Shown here piece by piece: positions 1 through 12,346 of a DNA stretch of 64,000 nucleotides. Source of the DNA: Phoronis australis. Taxonomy: Eukaryota > Phoronida > Phoronidae. Below the pieces are notes generated by a model that ran no database searches, was not told the origin of the DNA, and was given only the letters and a program-made list of their open reading frames with translations. Made by a program: the position numbers and the translations under genes. Each line of letters opens with the position of its first letter. The stretch's first letter is position 1. Where the stretch lies: NCBI GenBank assembly GCA_002633005.1, contig NMRA01000081.1, positions 315,995 to 379,994 of the forward strand, written 5' to 3'.

Positions 1-2489
1 TTTAGCTTAAAACGGATTCCGTCACCTGCTGCTGAGCTCAGCTTATCATATCACAAAGTTGTTCACGTAAATTACCGTCACACCGTGAAAGCGAGGTGTA
101 GCAATTAAGCGGATTCTGGTTCATATTACAATGGTCAAATGTTGATACAATCTGATATAAACCCACCTCCCGTCACAAAAAATATTTTTGATTTGGACGA
201 TCTACCGTTGGTCTCAATTGCACTTAGTCGGGTGATTTTTGTGTTTGGAAATAGTTGGTAGCTCGTTATGACTTTTAGTATCTTCTATTTATGATTATTT
301 ATTTTGTTTCTTCAGTCTCTCCATGTCAGTTTCATATTCCTTATTGATCATTTTAGTTTTAGTTTTATCTTTCATTTTTGTAAGTCTATTTGTGTGTCTC
401 ACTGTCTTTGTATGTTTTTATTGAAGGTCCCTATGGGAAGCAGTGAAAACTGATGGGTTTGCCCTAATTGTAAATATCACCATAAATAAATAAATAAATA
501 AAAAATACATGACGTGAGACCATCGAATTACCTAGTCACGGTGGGTCATTTTAAACGCCAGCGAACTGAACCGTTTAATTAAAACCTAGAAAATGGAAAA
601 TCCCTTCTCTTTAAATTATGGACAAACTGAAATCAGTTTAATACCAATAAACGGTCTAAATCGTAAATCAATTTCTTTGGCGGAACGGTGATATATAGCC
701 GTTTTAAATGTCTGCAGAGTGGACGTACGCTAGAAAGTGTGAGAAAGAATAAAGTCGTTTTTATCCATCGAAACTCAATGCCAATTTTTTTGCGAAAAAA
801 CTACCGTATGTTCCTGAGGTCTTCGGTGGGCCACGTTTTACAAAATGACTTTATAATAGAACGCTAACAATCTGAATGTATTTTTCAAATGAAATGGGAA
901 TGAGAATTAACATTTTCAAAGGCAGATCAAACATGTAAAGGCGTTATAAATAATGTCAGGGTAGACATACACTTTCTTCAAAACCAAAAAGGTAACCTTC
1001 GCAGGCCATAAAATGTCATATCTTAGTTTCAATTAAGTGTAATAAAAAACCTCAAATTTCCTGCCGGCTCTTATGTTTCGACGACTGAAACTAACCCGCC
1101 GGGGCAATCAACTTATTGACCCTGGACTGAACAAATAACCACCTGTTTCTTCATCGAATTCTGAAAAGCACTTCTAAGTAAGTAAAGAATGATATGAAAC
1201 CGATTTTATAAGGTTCAGTGGTCTAAATCAAAATTTTGACAAAGGTGGGGGTTTAGTGAACCTGGCTATTTCCAGTCTTTTCTTACGTTTCCCGTTAGTC
1301 ACTCGACGTGACTTGATTATTTCAAGTTTGAAAAGATGATTGTCCAAACCAGGGTTTGAACTTGAGTCTAACTGGACTGCTGCATTCGATCGGTGGCACT
1401 GTTAGCACGGCGATCTGCACAATGTTCCAGGTTTCAAATCGTAATCAGAACTTGATTTTTTCTGTCTTCAAATGTCTATAGATCTAAGTCACGCGATGAG
1501 ACCCTCAGGAAGCGTGAAAAGAGACTATTGATTAATACTTTTGCAGTATCAACGCGCTGATTCATTAGTAATCTACTTTCATTCACCTTAAATTAAGATT
1601 TAAAACGTCTTATTACTAAAACTTGAGACCACTTCACTTTGGCGCGTTGGTCTCTGTGTTTGTGTGCAGCTTGAACAAATATGCTGAAAGAGGTTATCAT
1701 TTGGCGCCCCTTAGGATAGTGTAACTGGCAAACCCGTGTTGCGCAATAATCAAAGATTTCTGCTTGGATACGAAACAATTCACAGGACCTCCAAGAGTCT
1801 GGAAAGAATCAGGAGAAACGCAAAAGTAAGAAGCATGGGTTGCTGACGAGGCACAATTTATTAAAACATGACTTAACTAGGCATCTTCTCTTTTGTAAGT
1901 ACTACGATTTAACGTACACTTAAAGATGTGATTTCTGTGGGATCATACGACAAAAGTCGATGGATGGATGTATTTTCACTTTTGACAACCAACCTAAGCC
2001 ACGATAGTACTGGTGAAGTCTGTGGAAAATAATGACCGCATTCCTTCTCATAGATCATGTGCGTGACTCTGTCTTCGCTTTGTTTGCAGTTTTACATGAG
2101 AACTATATTTGAGGAAAACATTGCAACATCAGTGTGCGTGCCCGACCATAGTAAGTGAAATGCTAAAATAATTCACCTTCTCAGAGGAACGAGGCAAGGA
2201 TGAGAAAATATTTTTTGAAACAGGCCAATCAAACAATTCAGTAGTGTGTCAATCGCTTGAAGGGATATTATCGCTTATACGGCCGAAAAACGCATTGCTA
2301 GGTTATTGATTGAAGGGATAGACTTTTTGCTTAAAATAATTTGCCACATAGTGATTAGGATTTAGCTCAGGCAGCAGAGCGTTTGACTGCGGCTTGAAAG
2401 TTGCAGTTTTGATTCCGCGTCTACCCAAAAGTAAGCTAAAATTCTCTTTGAAATCCTAAAACCAGTTGTGTCTATTTAGCAATACCCAC
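1..2489. other. Intergenic or intronic stretch left of the first GPR158-like exon
   Basis: I see no convincing exon on either strand. If the gene whose first exon ends at 2490 continues leftward, this is its first intron. I looked for the expected next exon, which should encode the end of the Cache domain with an Asp-Ile-Asn-Gln-Cys type motif, and did not find it. The stretch holds a tRNA-like sequence at 2355-2426 and a short run of 4-base AATA units near 485-500. Confidence 0.5.
2355..2426 (+). repeat. tRNA-like sequence, probably a SINE or decayed tRNA
   Basis: The start resembles a tRNA A box (TTAGCTCAGGCAGCAGAGC). A degenerate B box-like TTTTGATTCC follows about 40 bases later. The B box is poor and the acceptor stem does not pair well, so an active tRNA gene is unlikely. 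Confidence 0.35.
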
Positions 2490-3439
2490 CTTTGCGGCGT
2501 TTCGCCAAATTCTTTAATGATGTTTTCAGGCCTGTATCTAGGGATGGCATCGACAATTGGCGCTGCTGCTGACATCATCCACACGTTCCTGCCGCCACAA
2601 TCAAAATAGGGTAGGGAGTAACGAACTGGTAAATTCACGTTATCCTGCAGTCTGGTCAGTGGAGGTCCAAAGAAGTTAACGCCTTTGAACGTTTCGTCCT
2701 GCCATTTTCCAGGTTTATCCCACTGGGCATATTTCACACCTACTGTATAGGATCCTTTGAGATTGTCGTCAGCAGTGAAATCAGGAAGCCAACTACGGTA
2801 GCGAATATGCCTCGCTCCAGACTCTTTGTCTGTATAATTTCTATGCTTTCCTGCACCCATGTCATTTATGTGTATACGATTCATTGACGGTCCATAAACC
2901 CAAAATCTGTTGGGCATAAAGTTCACATTTCGAGTAGCGCGTGGCGCGAACAACTCCATGGTAGAGTTAAAAGCAATCGAATTTAACCAATTTGGATAAG
3001 CGGCCTTGTAGTCAAACTCAGTACTAGAGCCGTTGATGCATTTGGGAAATGCGGAGATGAACCTTGCTTGCCTCCAATAGTAATACTGTAATCCAGGCTG
3101 CTTCCAAAAACCTTGTGTGCCATTTGTCGCATTCAGAAACTTAAACGCGTAACTGAAGAAAAAGCCTCTGCTTAAAGCCAAGTCGTGTAGCGCCAACACA
3201 CAGGTCCTGTTCCTAAAAACCCGTGTGTTGACGTCCAACAGCTGGTTTGACTGCGGCAGCATGGACACCGTCTCTGCTGGAAGAGTAAGTTCGGCAGATG
3301 TCATCGAGCCGCAGTTACTGTCATCCACTCCGCTGTACTTTTTCATGATGACATCAAAGGCATCACGACCAACCCAGTCAAATGGACCGCCACATGTTTG
3401 AGAAATAAACAAAAACGCTAAGCAAATATGAAAAATCAT
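2490..3439 (-). CDS. First coding exon of a GPR158/GPR179-like receptor: signal peptide and Cache domain
   Basis: The exon opens with a signal peptide (MIFHICLAFLF, then polar residues) and runs 316 codons to a good donor (CAAAG|GTGGGT) at 2489, in phase 2. The rest resembles the extracellular Cache domain of the orphan class C receptors GPR158/GPR179. Supporting segments are LALSRGFFFSYAFKF near residue 90, a late SLPYFDCGGRNVWMMS motif and many N-glycosylation sequons. In that family this domain sits outside the cell ahead of an EGF-like module and a 7TM domain, and in human GPR158 it binds glycine. Ligand binding here is unknown. The donor falls at the same place and phase as the last internal Cache intron of the neighbouring copy (exon ending 10823), which supports the model. 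Downstream exons must lie left of the window. The start is shared with the copy at 17081. Confidence 0.8.
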
Positions 3440-4732
3440 GACTTGCTGAAAAAGCGAACTGCAAAGAATGTATAAATGGCCAGGAACTCACTACAAAACA
3501 TCTATACTTGTGTGGTTCACTCAAACATTGTCCCATGTCACGTGACCAGACTTCAAGCTTGCACAAGCAACCCAAGGTCGCTTCTGGGCGATATTCATAC
3601 GCCCGGGGTTCATGCTGCAGTCACTGTGATGTGTGTGAAAGCCTCCGGTTTATTTCGGAATCATAGAAGTGATGCGGATCTTTCATTTGTATTCCACTCA
3701 CGCGACCATATCCTCACAAAGGTGGATATAATGTCTGTAACCAAAGTCAATCGATTAGAAGTCGATGTGTTGAACCTATCTGAGGAATCTGGTATCAATG
3801 AGCAATAATTATGATCATGTCATTCCCGTTTCTTTGTAAATTTGTATTTACTGGGATTAATTCCAACATTTTTGACTGAGATTGGGGATTTTTATCACTT
3901 GAATTTGCCCTGTGTTAAGGGACTGAACTGCGCAGAGGTCCACTTTCTTAGTACACAGTCCCCCGGGAATACTGCAACCTGGATCTCAAAACTCCCCTAC
4001 GTCTCTCAGCCTTGACCAATATATTGTCTTCGCTTGAGCGGGCACATTTGGCTTTGGGGTATTTTAGGCAAGGAGGACTATTTTCATAAAAAGTCAATCT
4101 GAAAAATGTTTGAAAATGTTTGACACAGGCAGCAACGAATATCATGAAAAGTTAGTAAGACGGTATTTATTCTATGTAAGTAAAAACACTTTGGAAGAAT
4201 ATCTATAAATCTTGTCTTTTAATGTAATGTTTTAAATCGTGTGCATGCTGCTAGCGTAATATGTTTCACTCGTCCAGTTTAATTCAAAATATGATTTCAA
4301 ATGACCGTTGGGCTTGAAACACGATTAGATAAGCAGGCATGTTTAAAACTGTGGACGTGTTCTTCTAAGACGAACTTTAGCCGTGTATCTAGATTTGTCT
4401 CGCATTCAATCGTGTTTGCACTATGATTGTAATAGTACTTTGGAAAGCATAGGCGTACCTTTATCGGGAGGTTTCACAGATAATGTTGGCTTTTCGATTA
4501 GGCGCATATATAAACTTAAAACACACACTGCTATCTTAGAGATGCTCCTGTCAAGAATGATAGAAAGGCTTAATGTGCGAAAATGGCCTAGACCTACATT
4601 TCTTAACCCTATTACCAGCTGCACTAAAGCTGGGGCCCATTCTGCAGCATCCGGTATGGCGTCCTTATTGCGGTGCTGAGGCAACTGAAATGTCCTCGAA
4701 GCGAGTCAAAGTCACTAATAAGCCTGCCTCCC

Positions 4733-4870
4733 GTTCAGTAAGGCTAGGACCTCGCTAAAAAGCAAGACTTCGTGAGATTACGCGAGAAATTGCCGTGTAT
4801 TTCAAATGAGAGCACGTGACTTTGGCTAGATTTTAGCTAGGTCCAAGCGTAGGTCCAAGCGTTACTGAAC
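4733..4870. repeat. GTTCAG-ended MITE, copy A
   Basis: This is a short non-coding element with inverted ends: GTTCAGTAAGGCTAGGACC on the left and AGCGTTACTGAAC on the right. The interior contains CGTGACTTTGGCTAGATTTTAGC. Related copies lie at 24963-25100, 26879-26962 and 28029-28178. It sits inside the 0.7 kb present only in copy 1 of the segmental duplication. Confidence 0.75.
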
Positions 4871-5204
4871 GCACGCCTGGTATAAGCGTTGAATGCCAGG
4901 CATCGTACGAGTTGTGGGGAGGACGTCATGCAATCGCCGTCATAAATATTACGACTTTCGTTGCGTCTTTGCACGCAATGCACGCGTGGACTGTGTTCAT
5001 GGTGATGTAACGTTCACACGGCGCTTGTTTCGGACTCTACTGCGTTCTCACTGAGCTCCCGGTCAGATCCCCGAAATCGGCTAGCAGGGTCTCAGCTTGG
5101 CAGGTCTCAAAAGTCGTATGCAATCCTTTATCTACATCCTGAAATATTGTCATCTCTTGGTAAAGCCTGGTATCGCAGCAGTATCCCGTTGAATTCTACG
5201 ACAT

Positions 5205-6095
5205 TCTCCATTTTGAGAATCTCACGACGTGCTGATTGAAATTCGCACATGCACAGCTACAAAAGCACCACCGAGGGATAATTCGAGATTACGAAGATAA
5301 CCGAGGAGTCCCAGATACCCTGCGCATGAGCAAACTGCAATCAGAAGAGTATCGACATAGTATTCTTGTGGCAACAGGCTAAAACGTGATAACAGCACAA
5401 GGGTCAGACCACACTGAAAATGACGTCGCGTACGTCTTTTACAAACTTCTAAGCGGATCATAATCATGACTATTAACTGTCGGTTGACCAAACGTCCTTG
5501 CTGTTCTGATTGAAGTTCGCACATGGGCAGATACAAAACACCGAGGGATAATGTGAGGCTACAAAAACACCTGAGGTGTTCCGGATTTTAGTCGATGTAA
5601 CGATCACGATGATTAATAACAACTGGAACACTTCCCATATTTCCGTATATAGCTTCAAACTCACCAAGAACATCTTGTGCATTTTTATTTCTAAGGTACC
5701 TGACGTCATTTTTGCAACCAATCAAACGAGAATAGATGGAACAGTCTAGTCTCTAGGTATTAGTCTAAAAGTGATTTTGTCAAGAGACAGCTAGCTAAAA
5801 TCAAGGCTTCATTCTAATAGCAGGTTTCAAAAGTCGTACGAGAGGGTCATTCGCAGTCCTTGGTCGCCTCCTGATGTACTTGTTTAAGCCCTCTCTCGAA
5901 GGTGTATACCGGCACGCTCGACGGCCTATTCCCATTTTTAGAATCACGTGAGTTGCTGTATTGATTAAAGTTTGCGCATGCGCAGATATGAAACAAGTCG
6001 GAGGGATAATTCAAGGTCATGAATATGTCCGAGTTGTATCGGATACTCTCAGGGATAATTTGAGGCTACGAAAATACCGAAGGTGTATCAGATGA
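5205..6095. repeat. Degenerate tandem units in the duplicated upstream region
   Basis: Three imperfect units begin near 5228, 5503 and 5955. Each has a TTGAAxTTCGCACATGCGCAG-like core followed by GAGGGATAAT, a GAGxxTACGAA segment and a CCGAGGTGT-like end. They recur at the equivalent place in the second copy (about 18120-19015). The GCGCATGCGCAG variant resembles an NRF1-type palindromic site, which is inference only. Confidence 0.55.
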
Positions 6096-6868
6096 TTTTA
6101 CACATGCTTCCTTTGACACGCAGTCATCAACACGACTCCTGTCTTCAGCTAAGTCTGGTGTCAGCCTCTGAATCAGTCGTATAGGCGCATCTGGACTTTG
6201 CTGTTGGAAGCGGGGAGCGGGGGTTGGGAGATATGCTCTAGATTTCACCGAATTTCATCAACATACATAAAGATGCACTGAAATAGCAATTTCTTAAAGC
6301 ATTAGATTACCCGTAGACAGCCTTACGGAGAAGAAAATTTTGCCTTATCATTTGTTCAGTTTACACTATACAGCAGTCATTAACATGGCAGTGAACTCAT
6401 GAAAAACAGAAAAAATACAATTTGGGCAATTATTTTGTTCGACGTTATGGAAACATTACTGTACTCAGTGTGCATTCAGATCACACCTGAGAGAATACCG
6501 TTAAACAACATCCCAAAAAGATACTGTGCCTAGAACATCCGATCACGTGTCTGCTTGAGAGCAAAGTTCGGAAACCATAGCCAAAGGTGTCATCATTCTT
6601 GTACTTTTTAGCCACATTTCAAATATTTTTCACTGTCCCTTAAATGTCTGTAATTGTTTTTTTCTCACAAATGTACCTGTGGTTATATTTCGAAATTTTC
6701 CGAAACATTGAGGGCGTTTTCGTTCGTATTTAACTAACCTGGCTTCATTTGAGACGCCAAAAATGCGCCTTTGTGCATATAATTTAGGACAACTCAACGG
6801 GTGAAATTTAGTCAGAAAAGATTATTGCTGTTTCAAGACATTGCTTAATATTTTCAATAAACAGAAGA

Positions 6869-6968
6869 TCCTACACGAGTCTCAGGTTTATGACATGGGC
6901 TTGCCGACCGATTTTGACGAAATTTCCAAGGGGTTTGCCCATGTCATAAACCTTAGATTAGTGTAGGA
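6869..6968. repeat. Hairpin-forming inverted repeat
   Basis: The 32-base arms (6869-6900 and 6937-6968) pair with a few mismatches around a 36-base loop. Both contain GGTTTATGACATGGGC or its complement. A single related arm occurs near 24285-24305, inside the inverted copy of the same interspersed repeat. Confidence 0.75.
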
Positions 6969-7620
6969 TTTGCTTGATCACATGAATCGTAAAACGATGT
7001 TTTTGACGAAAAACTCGGCGTGTCTAAAACTTTCAACCACATGACCAAACTTTTGTAAAAATGTAAAGTGAACTCAGTTACTTTTTGTTAAAAGGTTTAT
7101 TTTAAGCTCAACAATTGTGAATTTCACTCAGCTTTCGTAACAAATGTTCATGTTAGAATCTAATCAATAGTCTTTGAAGTTGTGATATTAAAACTAAACA
7201 AATGTTTATAAATAACAGTCAGCAGGACTTCCCCGTGCGTGAACCCTGAATTGACCTTGAGACAGCACAGCTTGACAGTCTCAACGCGTTTCTTGAGTTG
7301 GGTTCGTCTCCGTTTGAATGAACGTCGGAATTTGCCGCCGGAAGATGTGTTCTTTGAAGAAGTTGTTTGCATGTCCTTCAGACTGGGAGTACGTACAGTT
7401 GCAACATTCGATTTGTTAATCAAAACCTTGTCACCTTTCCGGTTGGCGAGTGTTTGGTTGTTGGTAGGCCTATTAATATTAGTGTTTAGCAGACAATAAA
7501 ATGTAAGGCGTATGAATTTCTACTTTGCACTACTTTGCGATTCGCCCATGTAATGTCAAAAAATTATGTACACGGTGTCATTAGCCAGTCGTGTCCTAAC
7601 ACACTTCTGCTGCATGTGAT
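6869..7620 (+). repeat. Interspersed repeat family R1, copy 1
   Basis: This matches the reverse complement of about 23470-24330. Shared landmarks are CTTTCGTAACAAATGTTCA, GTTTATAAATAA, CAGTCAGCAGGACTTCCCC, GACTGGGAGTACGTA and GTAAGGCGTATGAATTTC. A third fragment lies at about 45867-45985. The open frames here do not resemble a known transposase and differ between copies, so I treat the family as non-coding. Confidence 0.7.
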
Positions 7621-8372
7621 GTCTCAGTACAAAATACCCAGACGTCCGTACCGGTGCACAAAATTCTTCTAGTTAAGAAAAGCGCCTAGCGTCACTTCGT
7701 CAAGTGTATTTCGGACCCGCTGACGCCTCAATGACGCGGTCAACCAGTTGTTGAACACGTGTCGATGTTTATAAAAGAACTTATCAGTGTTAAGGTTATG
7801 ATAGTGCGTTGAACAATTCAATCAAATCGTCATTATTTTCGCTTTCCATCCCGTTTTCACGACTAGAAAGTCAATTCTTTCTGCCGTGCCATTTCCGAAA
7901 ACTGTTCGATTCGGAAAGTTGCAAGCGGGTTATGATTGTTTCAAAAGTATGCGTGAGCATGTAAACTTGTTCCGGAGTAATGCGCGTGATAGAAGCTGTT
8001 GCGTTGTGTGGTAATGGTGCGCGCCCGTGTTAAGATTGAGAATTTGCAACGTTGTGACAATTTGGACCAGCACAACTGCTCTTTCGTAAGCTAACACTAG
8101 CGTATTTATTTATCTTGCTTAGAATCACTCCGATTATCTCCACAGAAGTAACCAGATGCGGTATTTTCATACGAAGAAAAAAATGACATCATCTTGTAAT
8201 ATTGGGAATGAAGAACAATGCCAAGCGACCCCTTTTTCTGCTTCCCTTTCTCGTAAAGTGTCACTTTGAGGTACTATTTTTAGTGGATTCACGAAATGTT
8301 GTCGATTTCGAAGCCATGTTGTTTCGCAGATCTAGGTGAGCCGACTCGTGCAGACTATCGCCCAAATGGTGA

Positions 8373-8586
8373 CTAGTTGATGTCCCGATAACACGTTAGT
8401 GTCTCTATGGGACAGTATTGGGGAATATGGCTGTCACACTGGACATGGAAGACAACCACACGGTTCTCGTTATACCTACAGAACACCGGCTTTCTTATCT
8501 TATCCATCAATGTACTACTGACAACTCCTGAACTGGGGTAGTCACGATATACCTCATCAGCAATTTGGTACAGTATTTGGGAAAAA
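8373..8586 (-). CDS. Possible terminal exon, unrecognised
   Basis: A strong acceptor (pyrimidine-rich tract, GATTTCAG) precedes an open frame of about 70 codons ending in TAG at 8373. The peptide has five cysteines in its last 40 residues (for example VFHVQC, IPQYCPIETLTC). I do not recognise a domain. It could be the last exon of the minus-strand Cache gene upstream, but its phase (2) does not match the last confident exon there (phase 0), so another exon would be needed. It could also be chance. Confidence 0.25.
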
Positions 8587-10429
8587 CTGAAATCGGAAAG
8601 GTAGTAAATATTTAATATTATTTTCCTGAGATAAATGTTTATTGGGTTGACTAGGTTCAGCACCCCTCGTGTTCCATACACATTACTTACTAATGCAAAA
8701 AGGCTACATTCTATACTCATGTTCATGCATAGATTTGAATTCAATCTACATCAATAATGTATTTCAAAACTATTGAATTACCCAAGTTTCACAAAAATGC
8801 AGTAACTAGGTAACTTTTGGAGTACATGGAATTTTAAGGTTGCCCACCTGTTTAGAACGTAACATGCCATTGTTGATTTGCGATTTAGCGCATTGCCATT
8901 TTTGCCTATTTTTGATTACTCCATAAAAATTCTTTATTTCCTGAAGTTGCGTTTTACACAAACTTCAAAACACTATTAAAAAGGATATCTACAAATAAAG
9001 TAAAGACGAATGTCCAAGTAAACTTAATAACTAAAACCTAATTATTCATACCAGAATTTGGGTTTATTTTATTCATTTCTTTATCTGCCGTGTAACGGCT
9101 ATTGCATTACCTGTATCGGATTCCTTAGCTAGCTAGCAATCGTAATCAACATATACACAAGTCGTCACTTGGTGTAAGGTGCATGTAAGCCTTAGCTACA
9201 ATGAATGTTTTGAAATGAAACACGTGCGACACAATAAAACCCGTGCGTCCAATTCATTTTTATCTCTCATAAGAATGTGACAGCTAGTGACAAAATCAGA
9301 TTTGGGTGGAATCGGTTAAGCGATTAGCATCCTGTGAACATGATAAAACTCAGTTAAAGTGACTTCTTATATTCTATGTAATGATAATCAGATAATAAGG
9401 TGGACGTTACCAGGGCACCACTTAGCAACTGACGGGGGAGCACAGGTTAGGCGCATGAATAATTTCATAAGTACCACAACTGTCACTGGTGTGGCATCAC
9501 AGGTTAGACTCATTCGAAAACGTGCATGTAAATAACATTAGTTTTCGGCTAAATTAGAAGTTAGAAATGGAAAACAAAAACGATTTTAGAGTGCAGCATG
9601 TAAACGACGTTTCGATCTTACTTAAAAGTCGTCCTCAGGTACAATAGTAGACAAAAACAAAATATCGTAACAGAATTAGATTAATATTGAAACATTGTTC
9701 TCAAACATGCATGTGCCATCGTTTTCTCGATGGAAACGCTTTGGCCAAATTTCATGAAATTTCACCAAAGATATCTAGTTATAGAAATTGTCACCAGGGG
9801 ATCTGCAGTAGTCAAAATATCTAAAAATTGACGTCACCATAGAAACAGATTTTCAAAAATCAATGAAACGCCTTTATGAGATTCACGAGATACGACACTG
9901 TAAAATAGGCGTCGATATGTCTTTTCTATCGGCTGTGGCTTGAAAACAAACAAAAAGTCCATATTTTAATCAGACAGCAAACTGATGAAAAGTATCATTG
10001 GAAATCACCAGCACTCTGCAAACTGCCCCCCCCCCCNACATATTCCACCTGGATGTATGTGCACACAATTTCTTTCAAGATCCGAGTCGGTGAAACCCGT
10101 GTCGACCTTTTGGTGCTCTCGTGTAATGACAGTTAACACTTATGAACTATGTTAGAGAAACGTGACACAAAAAGAATAAGTTTCAAAACACGGAGACTAG
10201 TTATTCTACACTGAAAACACACCGTTATTGAAACAGGGACAAAAACATTTCAGTTTTTGACAGATGAGCGTATGAATGTACATGGCAGCAGACAAGGAGA
10301 GAGTCTGTAATTGAACATTTACGGCTGCACGTGTCCTTGTTAGAGCAGAAATTTCTTTTCACAAATCAGTTTCTGACTTACGTAGGTTGACTGGTAGTGT
10401 CATCTGGCTTTGTCTTTGAACGCGTTCAC
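8587..10429. other. Non-coding stretch downstream of the second Cache domain
   Basis: If the Cache gene at 10.4-17 kb continued to an EGF-like exon and 7TM exons, they should lie here. I found none in any minus-strand frame. The stretch is AT-rich. It contains a poly-C run with one ambiguous base at 10037. Confidence 0.5.
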
Positions 10430-10499
10430 CTCGAAGACCTCTCCTGGACATTGATTTATGTCCAGAAACTCAAACTTGATATCCACACTTACTAAACCT
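10430..10499 (-). CDS. Second Cache domain, C-terminal exon (DINQC motif)
   Basis: The acceptor (GCTTATAG) at 10500 opens a 70-base exon reading GLVSVDIKFEFLDINQC and then about six residues. The Asp-Ile-Asn-Gln-Cys ending is the characteristic close of the GPR158-type Cache domain. It joins the preceding exon in phase 2 (AA|A, Lys). The probable donor GAG|GTGAAC leaves phase 0, exactly the phase in which an EGF-like exon such as 15676-15841 begins. No such exon is seen downstream. Confidence 0.65.
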
Positions 10500-10822
10500 C
10501 TATAAGCGATAATAAAGAAACCAGATCAACAACAAAAATTGAAAATTTAAAAATAGGAAATTTACAAAGACATTTTTGTTTCAGCTACAAACAGCGAATA
10601 ACTTTGTTAGGAGTCCATGCTGCAAAAGTCCCACAAAGGAAATATCTATGTGTAAACTGTTTTAATTGTACATCATATTGGCATTTTAGGAGTAGGCGCT
10701 ATTTCAAAATTTCGCCGCATGTACATATTACTAAAATCCAGAAACAGCAAAACATATTAAAGAGATTTATTTTACATTTTAAGTGATTTTTTTGCGCCAT
10801 GTGTTAAAGGAAAATGCCTCAC

Positions 10823-11017
10823 TTAAAACGTATGCGTTGTCTATCGAAGTTGTCCTTTCCAAAGAACGGAGCGTAGTACGTGGTGATCCACTCACTACCA
10901 TATTCTGTACACGGAAAGTACGGGGACGACCACATGCCAACATCATAGGGAGCCGCCTTATATTTGGAGGGGTAGGGAAGAAGTTTGACAGTAGGGTAAA
11001 GACCGTCACGATCTAAT
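10823..11017 (-). CDS. Second Cache domain, exon with SPYFPC...WITTYYAPFF
   Basis: An acceptor with a T-rich tract (TTTTTTCAG) and the donor AA|GTGAGG bound 195 bases in phases 2 and 2. The peptide runs LDRDGLYPTVKLL, then DVGMWSSPYFPC, then EWITTYYAPFFG. This is the same element as SLPYFDCGG...WMMS in the first Cache copy and is typical of the distal half of Cache domains. Confidence 0.75.
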
Positions 11018-11052
11018 CTGAAAAAATGCTATTAGTAAACAAAATGTCACAT

Positions 11053-11130
11053 ACGGCGCACATGGGCGGCGCACCATAGGGGGCTGGGGGGCTATAGCTC
11101 TCCCACTTTCTTCAGTGTTGCGACGTCCGT
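11053..11130. repeat. GGGGGCT repeat fragment
   Basis: The segment ATGGGCGGCGCACCATAGGG, followed by a G-rich then C-rich block and CACTTTCTTCAGTG, recurs twice in tandem at 59971-60133. It looks like the end of an interspersed element; no coding content is visible. Confidence 0.5.
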
Positions 11131-11944
11131 AACTATTAATAAAACATTAGATTCAGCGGATACTTGAGATACTGGTTGATGGACTGTATCATTCTTTCAG
11201 CTGAGAAATTTGACAATACCTTATTTGTCGGTAATGGCCGAATTACTCTTTTTCGCTTTAAAATTTCTTGAATTCAGTGCTGACCAACTATAAAAATACC
11301 GGCACTTGCAGATTTGTCCTATTTCTTGCTTTGTTTCGACTAAAGTTAGGTCATGAGCAATAAAAATCGTCACCCGATGACTGTTTCAAAAAGGACTTGC
11401 GACACTTTTTCGTCGTTACTCTGGTTTACACCTGTGGCAATGGCATCTATCGAAATTTAAAGGTGGTTTAAATGTAATTCAACGCTCAGAAAGAATATGA
11501 CTTTTATCTTTGGTGTAACAGTGAATTATTAGATTACTGTTTATTCCATCTTATTGGAATTGAACAAAAAGTGACACAATTACTGCCCGCACAGTGAATT
11601 GACCAATTGCAAGCCCAGCCCCTTGCAAAATGTCGACAAACAAACAGTAAATTTTACCTGGCAACGAGTTGTTTGTCAGGTAAAATGGCGACTTGCAAAC
11701 GAATGTGTGTCAATGAGGCTGCGTTGTGCTTGATCAATTAAGCCGTTACTCAAACTCCTGGCAACAGGTCAATAGGCTCCAAGCAATGTCCCAAGTTCCT
11801 TAAGTTATGACGTCTAGAGATACAGGCCCCTGAAACGTGTCCTGGTGTGGATATCTCACTTGAATCATCCGAATGTATTATCAACTTGGGCACAAATACA
11901 CCATTACTGACCCTTTATGTCACAACCTTTTGAATGAAACTAAC

Positions 11945-12346
11945 CTGATTTTACCAGCAGGAGCGTAGATTTTTAGTCCATTGGAGTTTGACCTCCATCT
12001 AGCCTTTGCTCTTCTGAACCAGTCCGAATGCACGTAACGTCCAAGTTTTGGGTCCCCAGCCAAGTCTATTGTACTATAGAGACCGTCTTTTTGAAATGCG
12101 AACGGAGCAAAGTACTTCCGGCGACGCACGCGCTCGCCCTCTGTTCCGTTTGTTTCCTCGTATTGATTTTCATCAAACCAGATACCAAGACCCCTTATCT
12201 TATGGTCGGCCATTACAAGTGAAAGTAGCATGCAAGAGGTCTGGGTTGAGATATTTGTCTCCCTTCACAACACCATGGGACTCCATCCGCTCGACATGTT
12301 GCAGAAATGAACTGATGAAATGGGCCAAGGAGAGTGCTGTCCGGGC
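11945..12346 (-). CDS. Second Cache domain, central exon with one surplus base
   Basis: The acceptor (TTTTGTAG) and the donor AAATCAG|GTTAGT bound 402 bases. The first third reads ARTALSLAHFISSFLQHVER and on to DLLHAT. The rest reads LVMADHKIRGLGIWFDE, KYFAPFAFQKDG and HSDWFRRAKARW in the next frame. One extra base in the run near 12237-12242 separates the two. Without it the exon is 401 bases and its phases (0 in, 2 out) fit both neighbours. GLGIWFDE and FAPFAF are standard Cache landmarks. The shift means pseudogene or assembly error. Confidence 0.7.

Larger units (their letters stand above)
2638..6328. repeat. Segmental duplication, copy 1
   Basis: This block matches 16312-19270 in the same orientation with high identity. 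It covers most of the Cache first exon, its start codon and about 2.9 kb of upstream sequence. Copy 1 carries about 0.7 kb (roughly 4277-4978) that copy 2 lacks. That extra piece holds a GTTCAG-ended MITE, so either copy 1 gained an insertion or copy 2 was deleted. Homology ends near 2638 and near 6328. Confidence 0.85.
3440..8372. other. Upstream/intergenic region of the Cache first exon
   Basis: I recognise no protein-coding exon here. The first 2.9 kb is duplicated at 17.1-19.3 kb. It presumably contains the 5' UTR and promoter of the gene starting at 3439, but no TATA box in the right orientation is clear. The remainder holds degenerate repeat units (5205-6095), a hairpin (6869-6968) and an interspersed repeat (6869-7620). 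Confidence 0.5.
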
